The position numbers and the translations under genes are program-made. This document shows positions 1-6,458 of a DNA stretch of 10,297 nt, piece after piece. The notes under the pieces are model-generated. The model saw only the letters and a program-made list of their open reading frames with translations. It ran no database searches and was not told where the DNA came from. Positions within the stretch are counted from its first letter, which is position 1, and the number at the start of each line of letters is the position of its first letter. The stretch is from SAR116 cluster bacterium. GTDB lineage: Bacteria > Pseudomonadota > Alphaproteobacteria > Puniceispirillales > UBA1172. The stretch lies in NCBI GenBank assembly GCA_002691725.1, contig NZIT01000015.1, positions 1-10,297 of the forward strand. The letters are read 5' to 3'.

Positions 1-622
1 CAGGGTTCAAGATCGCTTTCGTTTTTTGAAACAAGAAGGTTTTATTCGCCGAGCCGCCGCCTTTCTGAATGAAATCGAGATGATATTCCATGCCCTTGCT
101 AGCATATAGATCAATTTGTGCAGGCAGGTTTGTTGCGGTATTCACCTCATCAAACATGGAAAGCGGCGCCACTTGCGAATAGCGCAGATTGCTTGTCTGA
201 TAGACTTGCCAGACCCCTCGCGCCAGTGCCTCACCATCATCACCGTCAACGAGAACGCGGTCTCCACGGACGCCATTGATAATCGCCGTTCCCGTATCCT
301 GACACATCGGCAGCACCTGATCTGCGGCAATGACCGCATTTTTGAGCATCTCCAGCGCTACAAAATGATCATTATGTGAGGCGTCCTTATCATCAAGAAT
401 AGCGCGCAACTGCGCCAGATGAGAGGCCCGCAAAAAATGTGAGATTTCCTTAAATGCACGTTCTGAAATAAGGCTAAGAGCCTCAGGCTGAACACGCAAA
501 AATGATGTTTCGCCCGATTTGCCGCTTAACGTTACCTCATCGACATAATCAGATGTTATATGCACCCACTCACATTCAGGGCGTGTTTTGGGTAAAATAG
601 GACTGTATTTATATTCAGTCAT
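1..622 (-). CDS. fum: Class I fumarate hydratase, N-terminal 207 residues (cut by window edge)
   Basis: This is the [4Fe-4S] fumarase that interconverts fumarate and malate in the cytosolic TCA cycle. The reverse-strand reading begins MTEYKYSPILPKTRPECEW and stays open to the window edge. Recognisable family blocks are LPMCQDTGTAI (about residues 104-114, with Cys107 at the position of the first Fe-S cluster ligand of E. coli FumA), the NLRYSQVAPL block (about 145-154), TNLPAQIDLY (about 164-173) and GGGSANKTFLFQ (about 188-199). A full protein is usually around 500-550 residues, so over half lies outside the window. The start codon is only 5 nt past the sspB stop codon, so the two genes are probably co-transcribed from the sspB promoter. 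No strong Shine-Dalgarno is visible, which suggests translational coupling. The symbol is generic because FumA and FumB-type paralogues cannot be told apart here. Confidence 0.95.
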   Translation of the reverse strand, partial: MTEYKYSPILPKTRPECEWVHITSDYVDEVTLSGKSGETSFLRVQPEALSLISERAFKEISHFLRASHLAQLRAILDDKDASHNDHFVALEMLKNAVIAADQVLPMCQDTGTAIINGVRGDRVLVDGDDGEALARGVWQVYQTSNLRYSQVAPLSMFDEVNTATNLPAQIDLYASKGMEYHLDFIQKGGGSANKTFLFQKTKAILNP

Positions 623-627
623 AAGGT

Positions 628-1116
628 TCAGCTTTTATTGCGAAAAGTATCTAATGATACGATATCGGCGCTTTTGGCGGCAATGTCCTCGGTGTTGGTA
701 TCGTTACTATCGTCTGCTGAGATATCTTCTACGTTATCGTTATTTTCCATCATGGTGAATTGTAATCCGAACCCTGCTGATGGATCATTAAACTCTGTTA
801 TAGCGGTAAATGGGATGCTGAGATCCTCTTTCTGGCCGCCAAAGGACAGGGTAATTTCAAAATGACTGTCATCAACAACCAAATCCCAGAACTGATGCTG
901 GATGATAATGGTCATTTTTTCAGGATGGCTTTCCTTTAAGCGGAAAGGGATATTTACATATTCCTGATTGGTATTAAAGGTGATGAAAAAATGAGTTTCA
1001 CCAGCAAGACCTTGCTCCTGAGTGATCATCAAAGCCGATCGCACCACATCTTTTAACGCATTTTCAACAAGTAGCTCATAATTTATTTGTGATTTAATAC
1101 CATTTTCATCTGACAT
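628..1116 (-). CDS. sspB: SspB-like ClpXP adaptor protein
   Basis: This cytosolic adaptor binds ssrA-tagged polypeptides and tethers them to ClpX for degradation by ClpXP. The 162-residue protein has the alphaproteobacterial SspB pattern. An N-terminal helix INYELLVENALKDVVRSAL is followed by a beta fold containing THFFITFNT, EKMTIIIQHQFWDLVV (about 67-82), SIPFTAITEF and DPSAGFGLQF. After this comes an acidic, Asn/Asp-rich flexible linker (about 124-149). The C-terminal motif IVSLDTFRNKS (152-162) matches the ClpX-docking tail of the family. The start is supported by GGGGGAA 7 nt before ATG. It is the first gene of an operon with the fumarase gene and lies just downstream of ssrA, which encodes the tag it recognises. 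Identity is secure; actual tag binding in this organism is inferred from the family. Confidence 0.93.
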   Translation of the reverse strand: MSDENGIKSQINYELLVENALKDVVRSALMITQEQGLAGETHFFITFNTNQEYVNIPFRLKESHPEKMTIIIQHQFWDLVVDDSHFEITLSFGGQKEDLSIPFTAITEFNDPSAGFGLQFTMMENNDNVEDISADDSNDTNTEDIAAKSADIVSLDTFRNKS

Positions 1117-1140
1117 TTAACCATTCCCCCATAGAATATT

Positions 1141-1170
1141 ACTATAATCTGATTCTATGTCAGTTTTCAA
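1141..1170 (-). promoter_or_regulatory. Predicted sigma70-type promoter of sspB-fum
   Basis: On the minus strand the -35 is TTGAAA (1170-1165) and the -10 is TATAGT (1146-1141), with an 18-nt spacer. Each hexamer matches the consensus at 5 of 6 positions. The expected start near 1134 would give a 5' leader of about 18 nt containing the GGGGGAA ribosome binding site of sspB. It lies between the tandem repeats after ssrA and the sspB start, so sspB need not rely on ssrA readthrough. Predicted from sequence only. Confidence 0.6.
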
Positions 1171-1190
1171 ATGCCCATTTTGTTTTCAGG

Positions 1191-1280
1191 AAAATAAAAC
1201 GCCAAACAATGAAACGGCTAATATAAAACTGCAAAAAATAAAACGCCAAAAGATAAAACGCCAAAAGATAAAACGGCAGG
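1191..1280. repeat. Six imperfect 15-bp tandem repeats abutting the ssrA terminator
   Basis: Six consecutive 15-nt units occupy 1191-1205, 1206-1220, 1221-1235, 1236-1250, 1251-1265 and 1266-1280. The plus-strand consensus is about AGATAAAACGCCAAA. Units 4 and 5 differ at one position. Units 2 and 3 are the most diverged, and unit 6 runs into the terminator stem. Read in the direction of ssrA transcription, each unit supplies another TTTTATCTTTT-like tract, so the array looks like an expansion of the sequence immediately after the terminator hairpin. The period is divisible by three, which is why a plus-strand frame reads KIKRQ repeatedly; this is not taken as coding. Confidence 0.85.
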
Positions 1281-1296
1281 GGCAAAACCCCTGCCG
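1267..1296 (-). terminator. Intrinsic terminator of ssrA
   Basis: On the minus strand a perfect 9-bp GC-rich stem (CGGCAGGGG at 1296-1288, CCCCTGCCG at 1282-1274) encloses a 5-nt loop TTTTG. It is followed by TTTTATC and, through the tandem repeats, by further T-rich tracts. Its place at the 3' end of the tmRNA coding piece and the stem strength make it the likely end of the ssrA precursor. Part of the stem may remain in the mature coding piece. Confidence 0.75.
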
Positions 1297-1382
1297 CCGG
1301 ATTATTCTGTTGCAAGGTCAATCCAGACCCCGCCAACAGGGCTCAACCTGTTGGAGTTTAAGAGTGGTTTTTGTAACCGCAA

Positions 1383-1421
1383 TTAAGCAGCGACAGCAAC
1401 CGGAGCATAGTTGTCGTTTGC
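1383..1421 (-). other. tmRNA tag-peptide reading frame (ANDNYAPVAVAA, then TAA)
   Basis: Within the tmRNA coding piece the minus strand reads GCA AAC GAC AAC TAT, then codons for APVAVAA, then TAA. This yields ANDNYAPVAVAA; the alanine carried by tmRNA itself precedes it in the tagged protein. The ANDN start and AA end are hallmarks of alphaproteobacterial tags. The N-terminal part is the SspB-binding side and the terminal AA the ClpX recognition side, by homology with studied tags. It is not an independent gene and has no start codon or ribosome binding site. Confidence 0.93.
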
Positions 1422-1642
1422 AACTACTATTTTGGCCCGATATCGGTGGTGCCATGCCGAGCGAAAACTTTGCCTTTACTACATGCGTCGATCCTGACTC
1501 GCCCCCATAAAGATTTTCCGATAGAACGTTTCTTATAAAAGATTGCCTAAAGAAATTATGGTGGAGGCGCCGGGTACTGCCCCCGGGTCCGCTCTGCCTA
1601 TTTCGCATCGCGTTTATCGCCATAGCTGTTACCAGCAAGACT

Positions 1643-1671
1643 AATATAATCTCTTTCTTGCGCATTGCCAA
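1643..1671 (-). promoter_or_regulatory. Predicted sigma70-type promoter of ssrA
   Basis: On the minus strand the -35 TTGGCA (1671-1666) and -10 TATATT (1648-1643) are separated by 17 nt, with 5 of 6 consensus matches each. The predicted start near 1636 falls on GCTG-GTAA-CAGC, a small GNRA-loop hairpin that would cap the 5' end of the acceptor piece, and gives an acceptor piece of about 78 nt. Position, spacing and product length agree. The -35 touches the predicted -35 of the divergent thyA promoter. Confidence 0.7.
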
Positions 1672-1698
1672 GACATAGCCTTCGGCTTAACTTATATT
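1670..1698 (+). promoter_or_regulatory. Possible promoter of thyA-folA
   Basis: AAGACA (1670-1675, 4 of 6 matches to the -35 consensus) and TATATT (1693-1698, 5 of 6 matches to the -10) are spaced by 17 nt. The implied start near 1705 leaves about 16 nt before the thyA ATG, including its AGGAG. It is back to back with the ssrA promoter, with the -35 elements overlapping by 2 nt. The -35 is weak, so this is tentative. Confidence 0.4.
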
Positions 1699-1720
1699 CA
1701 TGCAAGGGTGAGGAGATATC

Positions 1721-2515
1721 ATGCAAGCCTATCTGGATTTATTGGAACATGTGTTGACGCATGGTCACCGCAAGGATGACCGCACAGGAACAGGCACATT
1801 ATCAGTATTTGGCTGGCAAAGCCGCTATCCGCTCAACGCTGAATTCCCGCTAGTCACAACGAAAAAACTTCACCTGAAATCAATTATTCATGAATTGCTA
1901 TGGTTCATTAAAGGCGACACCAATATCGCCTATCTCAATGAAAATGGGGTCAGGATTTGGGATGAATGGGCAGATGCGGATGGTGAGCTTGGGCCGGTTT
2001 ATGGGCGCCAGTGGCGGCACTGGCAAACTCCTGATGGTGGTGAAGTTGATCAATTATCTGATGTTGTCAATTTGATCAAAACCAATCCTGATTCGCGGCG
2101 CATGCTAGTGACGGCATGGAATCCTGCTGATATTGGACAAATGGCTTTGCCGCCATGCCATTCGCTTTTTCAGTTTTACGTCGCTGATAATAAGCTCTCA
2201 TGTCAGCTTTATCAGCGCAGTGCCGATATTTTTCTGGGCGTGCCATTTAATATTGCCAGTTATGCGCTGCTGACACATATGGTTGCTCATGTGACGGGAT
2301 GTGAGGTTGGCGACTTTGTGCATACGATGGGTGATGCTCATCTCTATGTTAATCATCTGGATAAAGCCAAGTTGCAATGTGAACGTGCGCCAAGGCCGTT
2401 GCCGCAATTAAAATTGATTAATCCGCCTGATCAATTAGAGGCTTTTCGCGCCGATCACATCGCCATTGAGGGCTATGATCCGCATCCCCATATTGCCGCA
2501 GAGGTTGCCGTATGA
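1721..2515 (+). CDS. thyA: Thymidylate synthase (ThyA type)
   Basis: The enzyme methylates dUMP to dTMP using 5,10-methylene-tetrahydrofolate, releasing dihydrofolate, in the cytosol. At 264 residues it has the same length as E. coli ThyA and aligns without visible gaps. Visible are [11 protein letters not shown] (21-31), [20 protein letters not shown] (43-62), [11 protein letters not shown] (91-101), the active-site Cys146 in [25 protein letters not shown], and the C-terminal GYDPHPHI segment that closes over the substrate. The start is fixed by AGGAG at 1711-1715, 5 nt before ATG. Its stop overlaps the folA start by 4 nt, so the DHF produced here and the enzyme that recycles it are made from one message. 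The end AEVAV resembles the family's C-terminal APVAI/V, which is functionally important. No irregularities seen. Confidence 0.98.
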   Translation: MQAYLDLLEHVLTHGHRKDDRTGTGTLSVFGWQSRYPLNAEFPLVTTKKLHLKSIIHELLWFIKGDTNIAYLNENGVRIWDEWADADGELGPVYGRQWRHWQTPDGGEVDQLSDVVNLIKTNPDSRRMLVTAWNPADIGQMALPPCHSLFQFYVADNKLSCQLYQRSADIFLGVPFNIASYALLTHMVAHVTGCEVGDFVHTMGDAHLYVNHLDKAKLQCERAPRPLPQLKLINPPDQLEAFRADHIAIEGYDPHPHIAAEVAV

Positions 2516-3042
2516 CCGATAAAATATCACGCTATCCGCTTGTTGCCGTTGTTGCGATGGCAAAAAATAGAGTTATTGGTGACGGCCAGCAATTGCTTTG
2601 GCATATCCCCGGTGATCTGCCGCGCGTGAAATCGCTGACTATGGGGCGGCCATTGATCATGGGGAGACGGACATTTGAATCAATAGGCCGCGCCTTGCCC
2701 GGCCGCGCCAATATCGTCTTAACGCGCCAGCAAGACTGGTCAGGTGAGGGCGCGATTTGTGTATCTTCTGCCGGTGATGCTATCGCGGCTGCTGAGGATT
2801 GGATCAGCGAAGCATCTGATCGCATTGGGGAAATTGTTATTTTCGGTGGGGGTGAGATTTATTCTGCTTTTATGCCATATCTGGATGTTATTGATCTGAC
2901 TGAGGTCGATTTACTGCCAGATGGCGCGGCCTTATTTCCGGAATGGAATAGTGCTGATTGGAATGAGGTCAGCCGCGCGCATCATCCCTCAACCGAAAGC
3001 GCCATAGGATTTGATCTGGTGCGTTTAGAGCGCTCCAGATAA
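2512..3042 (+). CDS. folA: Dihydrofolate reductase
   Basis: The enzyme reduces dihydrofolate to tetrahydrofolate with NADPH, closing the cycle opened by ThyA. The 176-residue protein shows [10 protein letters not shown] (14-23), the M20-loop/active-site block [11 protein letters not shown] (26-36) with the proton-relay Asp35 (E. coli Asp27), [17 protein letters not shown] (49-65), NIVLTR, and FGGGEIY for the cofactor site. It is slightly longer than the 159-residue E. coli enzyme, mainly through an N-terminal extension and an insertion around residues 75-105. Alignment by eye puts Leu29, Arg38 and Val39 where E. coli has Pro21, Trp30 and Phe31. Val at the Phe31 position is unusual because this aromatic residue packs on the folate ring. 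ATG overlaps the thyA stop (ATGA), a sign of translational coupling. It ends 15 nt from the convergent mrp gene, with no hairpin between them. Confidence 0.96.
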   Translation: MTDKISRYPLVAVVAMAKNRVIGDGQQLLWHIPGDLPRVKSLTMGRPLIMGRRTFESIGRALPGRANIVLTRQQDWSGEGAICVSSAGDAIAAAEDWISEASDRIGEIVIFGGGEIYSAFMPYLDVIDLTEVDLLPDGAALFPEWNSADWNEVSRAHHPSTESAIGFDLVRLERSR

Positions 3043-3057
3043 ACCCCCAAAACAGTA

Positions 3058-4188
3058 TTAGTTAATGGTGATGGTCGGGGCAGTGCGATTTTGTTCGGGT
3101 AAAGATGCCAGTAGCGTTTTTGCAATGCTGATATAAGGCGCGCTATTAGCCCCGTCCGGGTCTGCGGCAACAACAGGGCTGCCAGCATCAGCGCCGGATC
3201 GGATTGCCATTTCAAGCGGAATAGCCCCTAAAAACGGCACGCCAAGCTCTTTGGCTTCTTTTTCAGCTCCACCACGGCTAAAAATATCATGTGAGGTTTG
3301 ACAGTTTGGACAGACAAAATAGCTCATATTCTCAATGATACCCAGCACTGGAACATGAACTTTACGAAACATGTTAAGCCCTTTTCTTGCATCAATCAGG
3401 GCAAGGTCTTGCGGGGTTGAGACAATGACAGCACCAGCCAGACTAGCCCGCTGTGATAGCGTTAATTGCGCGTCACCTGTGCCGGGCGGCATATCTATAA
3501 TCAATATATCCGGGTCACCCCACTCAACGTCACGCAGCATTTGTTCAATCGCAGACATGACCATTGGCCCGCGCCAGATTGTTGGCGCATCCTCATCAAC
3601 CAGAAAGCCAATAGACATCGCCGTCAGGCCATGGGCTTTGATCGGCACCAATTTATTGTTTTCGGCGCGAGGCCGTTCTTTTGTTCCCAATAGTTTAGGT
3701 AATGAGGGGCCATAAATATCAGCATCAAGAATAGCGACGTTTTGTCCTAGCTGTTGAAGTGCCAGAGCAAGATTGATAGCAGTGGTCGATTTGCCGACAC
3801 CGCCCTTGCCGGAGGCGACGGCAATAACATGTTTTGCTGGCTTATACATGCGGGTCTCTGCTGCTGCTTCAGATGGAGCCGCGCCTTGTGAGCCTGGTGA
3901 AGCTGGTGAGACTTGCGGCTGTTGGGCTTGCGCCGGATTATGCGCGGTCAGCATGGCGGTTGCTGACAACACCCCCGGCAATGCCCGCAGAGCGTCTTCT
4001 GCGGCTTGCTTGATCGGCTCGCTTTTCTCGACCTTTTTGGGGTCAACCTCAAGCGAGAATCCAATGTGACCATTTTTTACAACAACACCAGATACCAAAC
4101 CTGTTGCAACCAGATCATGACTTGTGCCAGAAATGGTCACGGATGAGAGCGTTTTAAGAACGTCTTCTTCGGTTATTGATGGTGACAT
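3058..4188 (-). CDS. mrp: Mrp/ApbC-type P-loop ATPase, Fe-S cluster carrier
   Basis: This cytosolic ATPase of the Mrp/Nbp35 family is thought to carry and transfer Fe-S clusters to apoproteins. The 376-residue protein has an N-terminal MIP18/DUF59-like domain (about 5-82, starting ITEEDVLKTLSSV), then a Pro/Ala/Gln-rich linker (about 83-112). The NTPase domain follows with a deviant Walker A SGKGGVGKST (126-135), a second conserved block DADIYGPSLPKLLG (155-168) and a Walker B-like IIDMPPGTGD (230-239). The CPNC motif (Cys293, Cys296), which binds the bridging cluster at the dimer interface, is intact. The start was taken at the ATG opening the DUF59 domain; its upstream GCGAG is only a weak ribosome binding site. 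It is transcribed alone, convergent with folA and divergent from hflK. A client such as the Fe-S fumarase encoded nearby is possible but not shown. Confidence 0.95.
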   Translation of the reverse strand: MSPSITEEDVLKTLSSVTISGTSHDLVATGLVSGVVVKNGHIGFSLEVDPKKVEKSEPIKQAAEDALRALPGVLSATAMLTAHNPAQAQQPQVSPASPGSQGAAPSEAAAETRMYKPAKHVIAVASGKGGVGKSTTAINLALALQQLGQNVAILDADIYGPSLPKLLGTKERPRAENNKLVPIKAHGLTAMSIGFLVDEDAPTIWRGPMVMSAIEQMLRDVEWGDPDILIIDMPPGTGDAQLTLSQRASLAGAVIVSTPQDLALIDARKGLNMFRKVHVPVLGIIENMSYFVCPNCQTSHDIFSRGGAEKEAKELGVPFLGAIPLEMAIRSGADAGSPVVAADPDGANSAPYISIAKTLLASLPEQNRTAPTITIN

Positions 4189-4266
4189 AATGATCTCGCT
4201 TTCATAAATTTCTTTAGTTGTTTAGTATGTATTTAGGAAATATGCCAAGAGAATAAAGAGGCTTTC

Positions 4267-4297
4267 TTGAAATCAGCCAATAAAGAACAAATATAAT
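4267..4297 (+). promoter_or_regulatory. Possible promoter of hflK-hflC in the mrp/hflK divergent gap
   Basis: TTGAAA (4267-4272) and a consensus TATAAT (4292-4297) are 19 nt apart, longer than the 16-18 nt optimum. The -35 side reads CTTGAAA, which also matches the heat-shock sigma32 -35 box, but no convincing sigma32 -10 follows. The predicted start near 4304 would leave a leader of about 100 nt. The rest of the 217-nt gap (4189-4405) is AT-rich, and I see no gene or hairpin in it. The mrp promoter must also lie there on the other strand, but no clear hexamer pair was found. Confidence 0.35.
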
Positions 4298-4405
4298 GAT
4301 CAAGACACTTGTTTATGTTAACTATGAACGTCTAATTTGAACTTTTCAGATGCATGTCTGACGAATATCCAGAATACGCACATCTCAGCCAGATCGGAGA
4401 ACATA

Positions 4406-5515
4406 ATGCCTTGGAATAATCAGGGGAATAATCAAGGAAATAATCAGGGAAATGATAACGGAAACTCAGGTGGACCATGGGGCAACTCGCCTAATGGGTC
4501 TGGCCAAGGCCCCCGCAACCAGAGACCAGATTTTGATGAGTTTTTTCGCAAAGGGCGTGATAACTTTGGCCGCTTTATGCCAAGTTTCTTTCGTGGCAAC
4601 GCCATCATCATTTTGCTTGTCCTGGCCGTTCTAGGCTGGCTGGCATCTGGATTTTATCGCGTTAATACCCAGCAAGAGGGTGTTGTCATGCGCTTTGGTG
4701 AATGGATTAAAACAACCCCACCCGGATTACATTATCACTGGCCGTACCCGATTGAGACCGTATTAACCCCCGAAGTCACACGTGATAACCGCATTAATAT
4801 TGGCTTCCGCAGCATTGGTGATGGCGGGCCTAGCAATCGCCGTGATCTGCCGTTTGAAAGTGAAATGATCACTGGTGATGAGAACATTGTTGATATTGAT
4901 TTTGTTGTGTTTTGGCGTATTGGTGATGCTGGCAAATATCTCTTTAACCTGACAGACCCGGAAGAAACAACAAAAGTTGCAGCAGAAGCCGTGATGCGTG
5001 AAATTGTTGGCCGTGTTGATATTCAATTTGCGCTGACCGATGGTCGTGAGCAAATCCAGGGCCAAGCCAAGCAACAACTGCAAGACTTGTTGGATGAGTA
5101 TCAGGCTGGTGTCATTATTCGTGAAGTGCAGCTATTGGCTGTTGATCCTCCTGTTGATGTTATTGACGCCTTTAATGAGGTGCAGAGAGCGCGTCAGGAT
5201 AGAGACAGGCTGAAAAACGAAGCAGAAGCATATAGCAATGATATTATCCCAAGAGCCAGAGGTGAGGCGGCACGGATTATCGCCGAAGCCGAGGCCTATG
5301 CTGAGCAGATCGTTAATAAGGCAGAGGGTGATGCCTCACGCTTTACTCAGGTTTATGAGGCATATTTGGTGAATAAAGACGTCACTAAAGACCGCATTTA
5401 TCTGGAAACGCTCGAAGATATTTTGAGTAATGTTGACAAAATTATTATTGATGATGGCGCTGGATCAGGGGTTATTCCTTACCTGCCGCTATCTGAAATT
5501 GGCAAAACGAAATAA
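4406..5515 (+). CDS. hflK: HflK, SPFH/prohibitin-family subunit of the FtsH-associated membrane complex
   Basis: HflK and HflC assemble into a large periplasm-facing complex around the membrane protease FtsH and limit its access to membrane substrates. The 369-residue protein opens with MPWNNQG and a Gly/Asn-rich cytosolic tail (about 1-40) typical of HflK. A single transmembrane segment (about 65-82, AIIILLVLAVLGWLASG) and the SPFH/Band 7 domain follow (GVVMRFGEW, PGLHYHWPYPIETV). A long charged helix (about 260-325, with repeated EAE and RGEAARI motifs) comes next, and the protein ends in a short tail. It is shorter than E. coli HflK (419 aa). The start at 4406 was chosen because GGAGA ends 5 nt before ATG and the product then begins with the family's MPWN; an in-frame TTG at 4337 would add 23 unsupported residues. 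The hflC gene follows after 27 nt, in an operon. Confidence 0.95.
   Translation: MPWNNQGNNQGNNQGNDNGNSGGPWGNSPNGSGQGPRNQRPDFDEFFRKGRDNFGRFMPSFFRGNAIIILLVLAVLGWLASGFYRVNTQQEGVVMRFGEWIKTTPPGLHYHWPYPIETVLTPEVTRDNRINIGFRSIGDGGPSNRRDLPFESEMITGDENIVDIDFVVFWRIGDAGKYLFNLTDPEETTKVAAEAVMREIVGRVDIQFALTDGREQIQGQAKQQLQDLLDEYQAGVIIREVQLLAVDPPVDVIDAFNEVQRARQDRDRLKNEAEAYSNDIIPRARGEAARIIAEAEAYAEQIVNKAEGDASRFTQVYEAYLVNKDVTKDRIYLETLEDILSNVDKIIIDDGAGSGVIPYLPLSEIGKTK
4415..4462 (+). repeat. Four 12-bp tandem repeats in the hflK N-terminal coding region
   Basis: Units AATAATCAGGGG, AATAATCAAGGA, AATAATCAGGGA and the diverged AATGATAACGGA run head to tail directly after the MPW codons, encoding NNQG-NNQG-NNQG-NDNG. 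The repeat keeps frame and lies in the disordered tail, so copy-number change would be tolerated. The third-position differences show that it is not a very recent duplication. Confidence 0.85.
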
Positions 5516-5542
5516 CAGACCTAGCAAGACGGAGATTAACTC

Positions 5543-6421
5543 ATGCGACTACAAACTTATATTCTGATTGCAGTAGGTCTGATTGGCTTTCTTGCCTACA
5601 ACACGCTATTCCTTGTTCAGCAAACCCAGCAAGCTATTGTGTTGCAATTTGGTGAGCCTAAGCGGACTGTGCAACAACCTGGGCTGAATTGGAAATTACC
5701 GTTCGTTCAGAACGTCATTTTTTATGAAAACCGAGTGCTTTCCATGGTATCGCAAGGCTCAGAGCAAGTGATCTTATCAGATCAGAAGCGTCTGGAAGTG
5801 GATACATATGCGCGCTACGCCATTGTCAATCCGTTGAAGTTCTATCAAACCGTTCGTACCGTGCGGACAGCACAAGAGCGGCTGGAAGCCATGGTCGATT
5901 CATCGGTTCGTCGGGTTCTCGGTAATCAATCTCTGGTCGAGATTTTGTCAGAACAGCGAAATGAGATCATCACAACGATCCGTGATGAAGTTAATACGTC
6001 TGCTGAAACGCTTGGCATTCGTATTGTCGATGTGCGGATCAGACGTGCTGATTACCCTGACGCCACCTCACAAAATATTTTCAATAGAATGAAGTCCGAA
6101 CGTGAGCGTGAAGCAAAAGAGTTCCGCGCAACGGGTGAGGAAGAAGCCCAGAAAATTCGTGCCACCGCAGATAAGCAACGGGCGGTTATTCTGGCTGAGG
6201 CCAAACGTGAGTCTGAGATTGTTCGTGGTAGTGGTGATAGCAAATCCATTGCCATCTATGCTGATGCCTTTGGTGTTGATGAAGATTTTTATTCCTTCTA
6301 CCGGTCGATGCAGGCATATCGGGCATCATTTGCTGATAACCCTACATCAATGGTGATTTCACCCGATAGTGACTTCTTCCGTTTCTTTGGTAATAAGTCC
6401 GGCATCATTGATGCAAAATAA
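5543..6421 (+). CDS. hflC: HflC, SPFH/prohibitin-family partner of HflK
   Basis: This is the second subunit of the HflKC complex that encloses and modulates FtsH. The 292-residue protein has a very short N-terminus and one membrane-spanning segment (about 5-24, TYILIAVGLIGFLAYNTLFL). The Band 7/SPFH domain (about 25-190) contains QQAIVLQFGEPKRTVQQPGL, the VDTYARYAIVNPLKFYQTV stretch, and RIVDVRIRRADYP near 155-167. The charged helix NRMKSEREREAKEFRATGEE continues to about 230, and the C-terminus has SMQAYRASF and DSDFFRFF, as in E. coli HflC. GGAG at 5531-5534 sits 8 nt before ATG. The gene follows hflK in the same operon. The 142-nt gap to degP contains an inverted repeat (6459-6499) but no T run, so transcription may continue into degP. 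Identity is secure from both sequence and position. Confidence 0.96.
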   Translation: MRLQTYILIAVGLIGFLAYNTLFLVQQTQQAIVLQFGEPKRTVQQPGLNWKLPFVQNVIFYENRVLSMVSQGSEQVILSDQKRLEVDTYARYAIVNPLKFYQTVRTVRTAQERLEAMVDSSVRRVLGNQSLVEILSEQRNEIITTIRDEVNTSAETLGIRIVDVRIRRADYPDATSQNIFNRMKSEREREAKEFRATGEEEAQKIRATADKQRAVILAEAKRESEIVRGSGDSKSIAIYADAFGVDEDFYSFYRSMQAYRASFADNPTSMVISPDSDFFRFFGNKSGIIDAK

Positions 6422-6458
6422 AACCAGCATAAGAAACAATCCTTAAATATAATTATCT

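Larger units (their letters stand above)
1267..1636 (-). ncRNA. ssrA: tmRNA, circularly permuted two-piece (alphaproteobacterial) form
   Basis: This RNA rescues stalled ribosomes and adds a degradation tag. The acceptor piece comes first, from about 1636 to 1559, and ends in a genome-encoded CCA (1561-1559). It contains CGCCTCC (1569-1563) as the acceptor 3' strand, and a T-arm CCGGG-GGCAGTA-CCCGG (1586-1570) with the non-canonical T-loop of permuted alpha tmRNAs. After a 52-nt intervening segment (1558-1507) the coding piece starts at 1506 with GGGGGCG, which pairs with CGCCTCC (7 bp, one G-U). The D-like segment AGGATCGACG follows. CGCAT (1487-1483) can pair with ATGCG (1608-1604) as part of helix P2, joining the two pieces. 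The resume codon and tag frame lie at 1421-1383. Expected processing removes the intervening segment. The exact 5' end and the 3' end of the mature coding piece are inferred. Confidence 0.95.

Noticed and set aside
1157..1510. Plus-strand open frame of 117 residues with KIKRQ repeats
   Set aside because: It runs antisense through the 15-bp tandem repeats, the ssrA terminator and the tmRNA coding piece; the KIKRQ repeat is only the translation of the 15-nt array, and no family is recognisable.
1318..1671. Minus-strand open frame of 117 residues
   Set aside because: It coincides with the tmRNA gene and its promoter; the RNA structure and tag explain the sequence, and the frame begins upstream of the predicted ssrA transcription start.
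3043..3057. Possible bidirectional terminator between convergent folA and mrp
   Set aside because: The 15-nt gap has a C5/A4 run but no inverted repeat of useful length in or just around it.
4337..4405. Upstream TTG start for hflK adding 23 residues
   Set aside because: The ATG at 4406 has GGAGA 5 nt before it and gives the family's MPWN opening; the extra residues have no family match.
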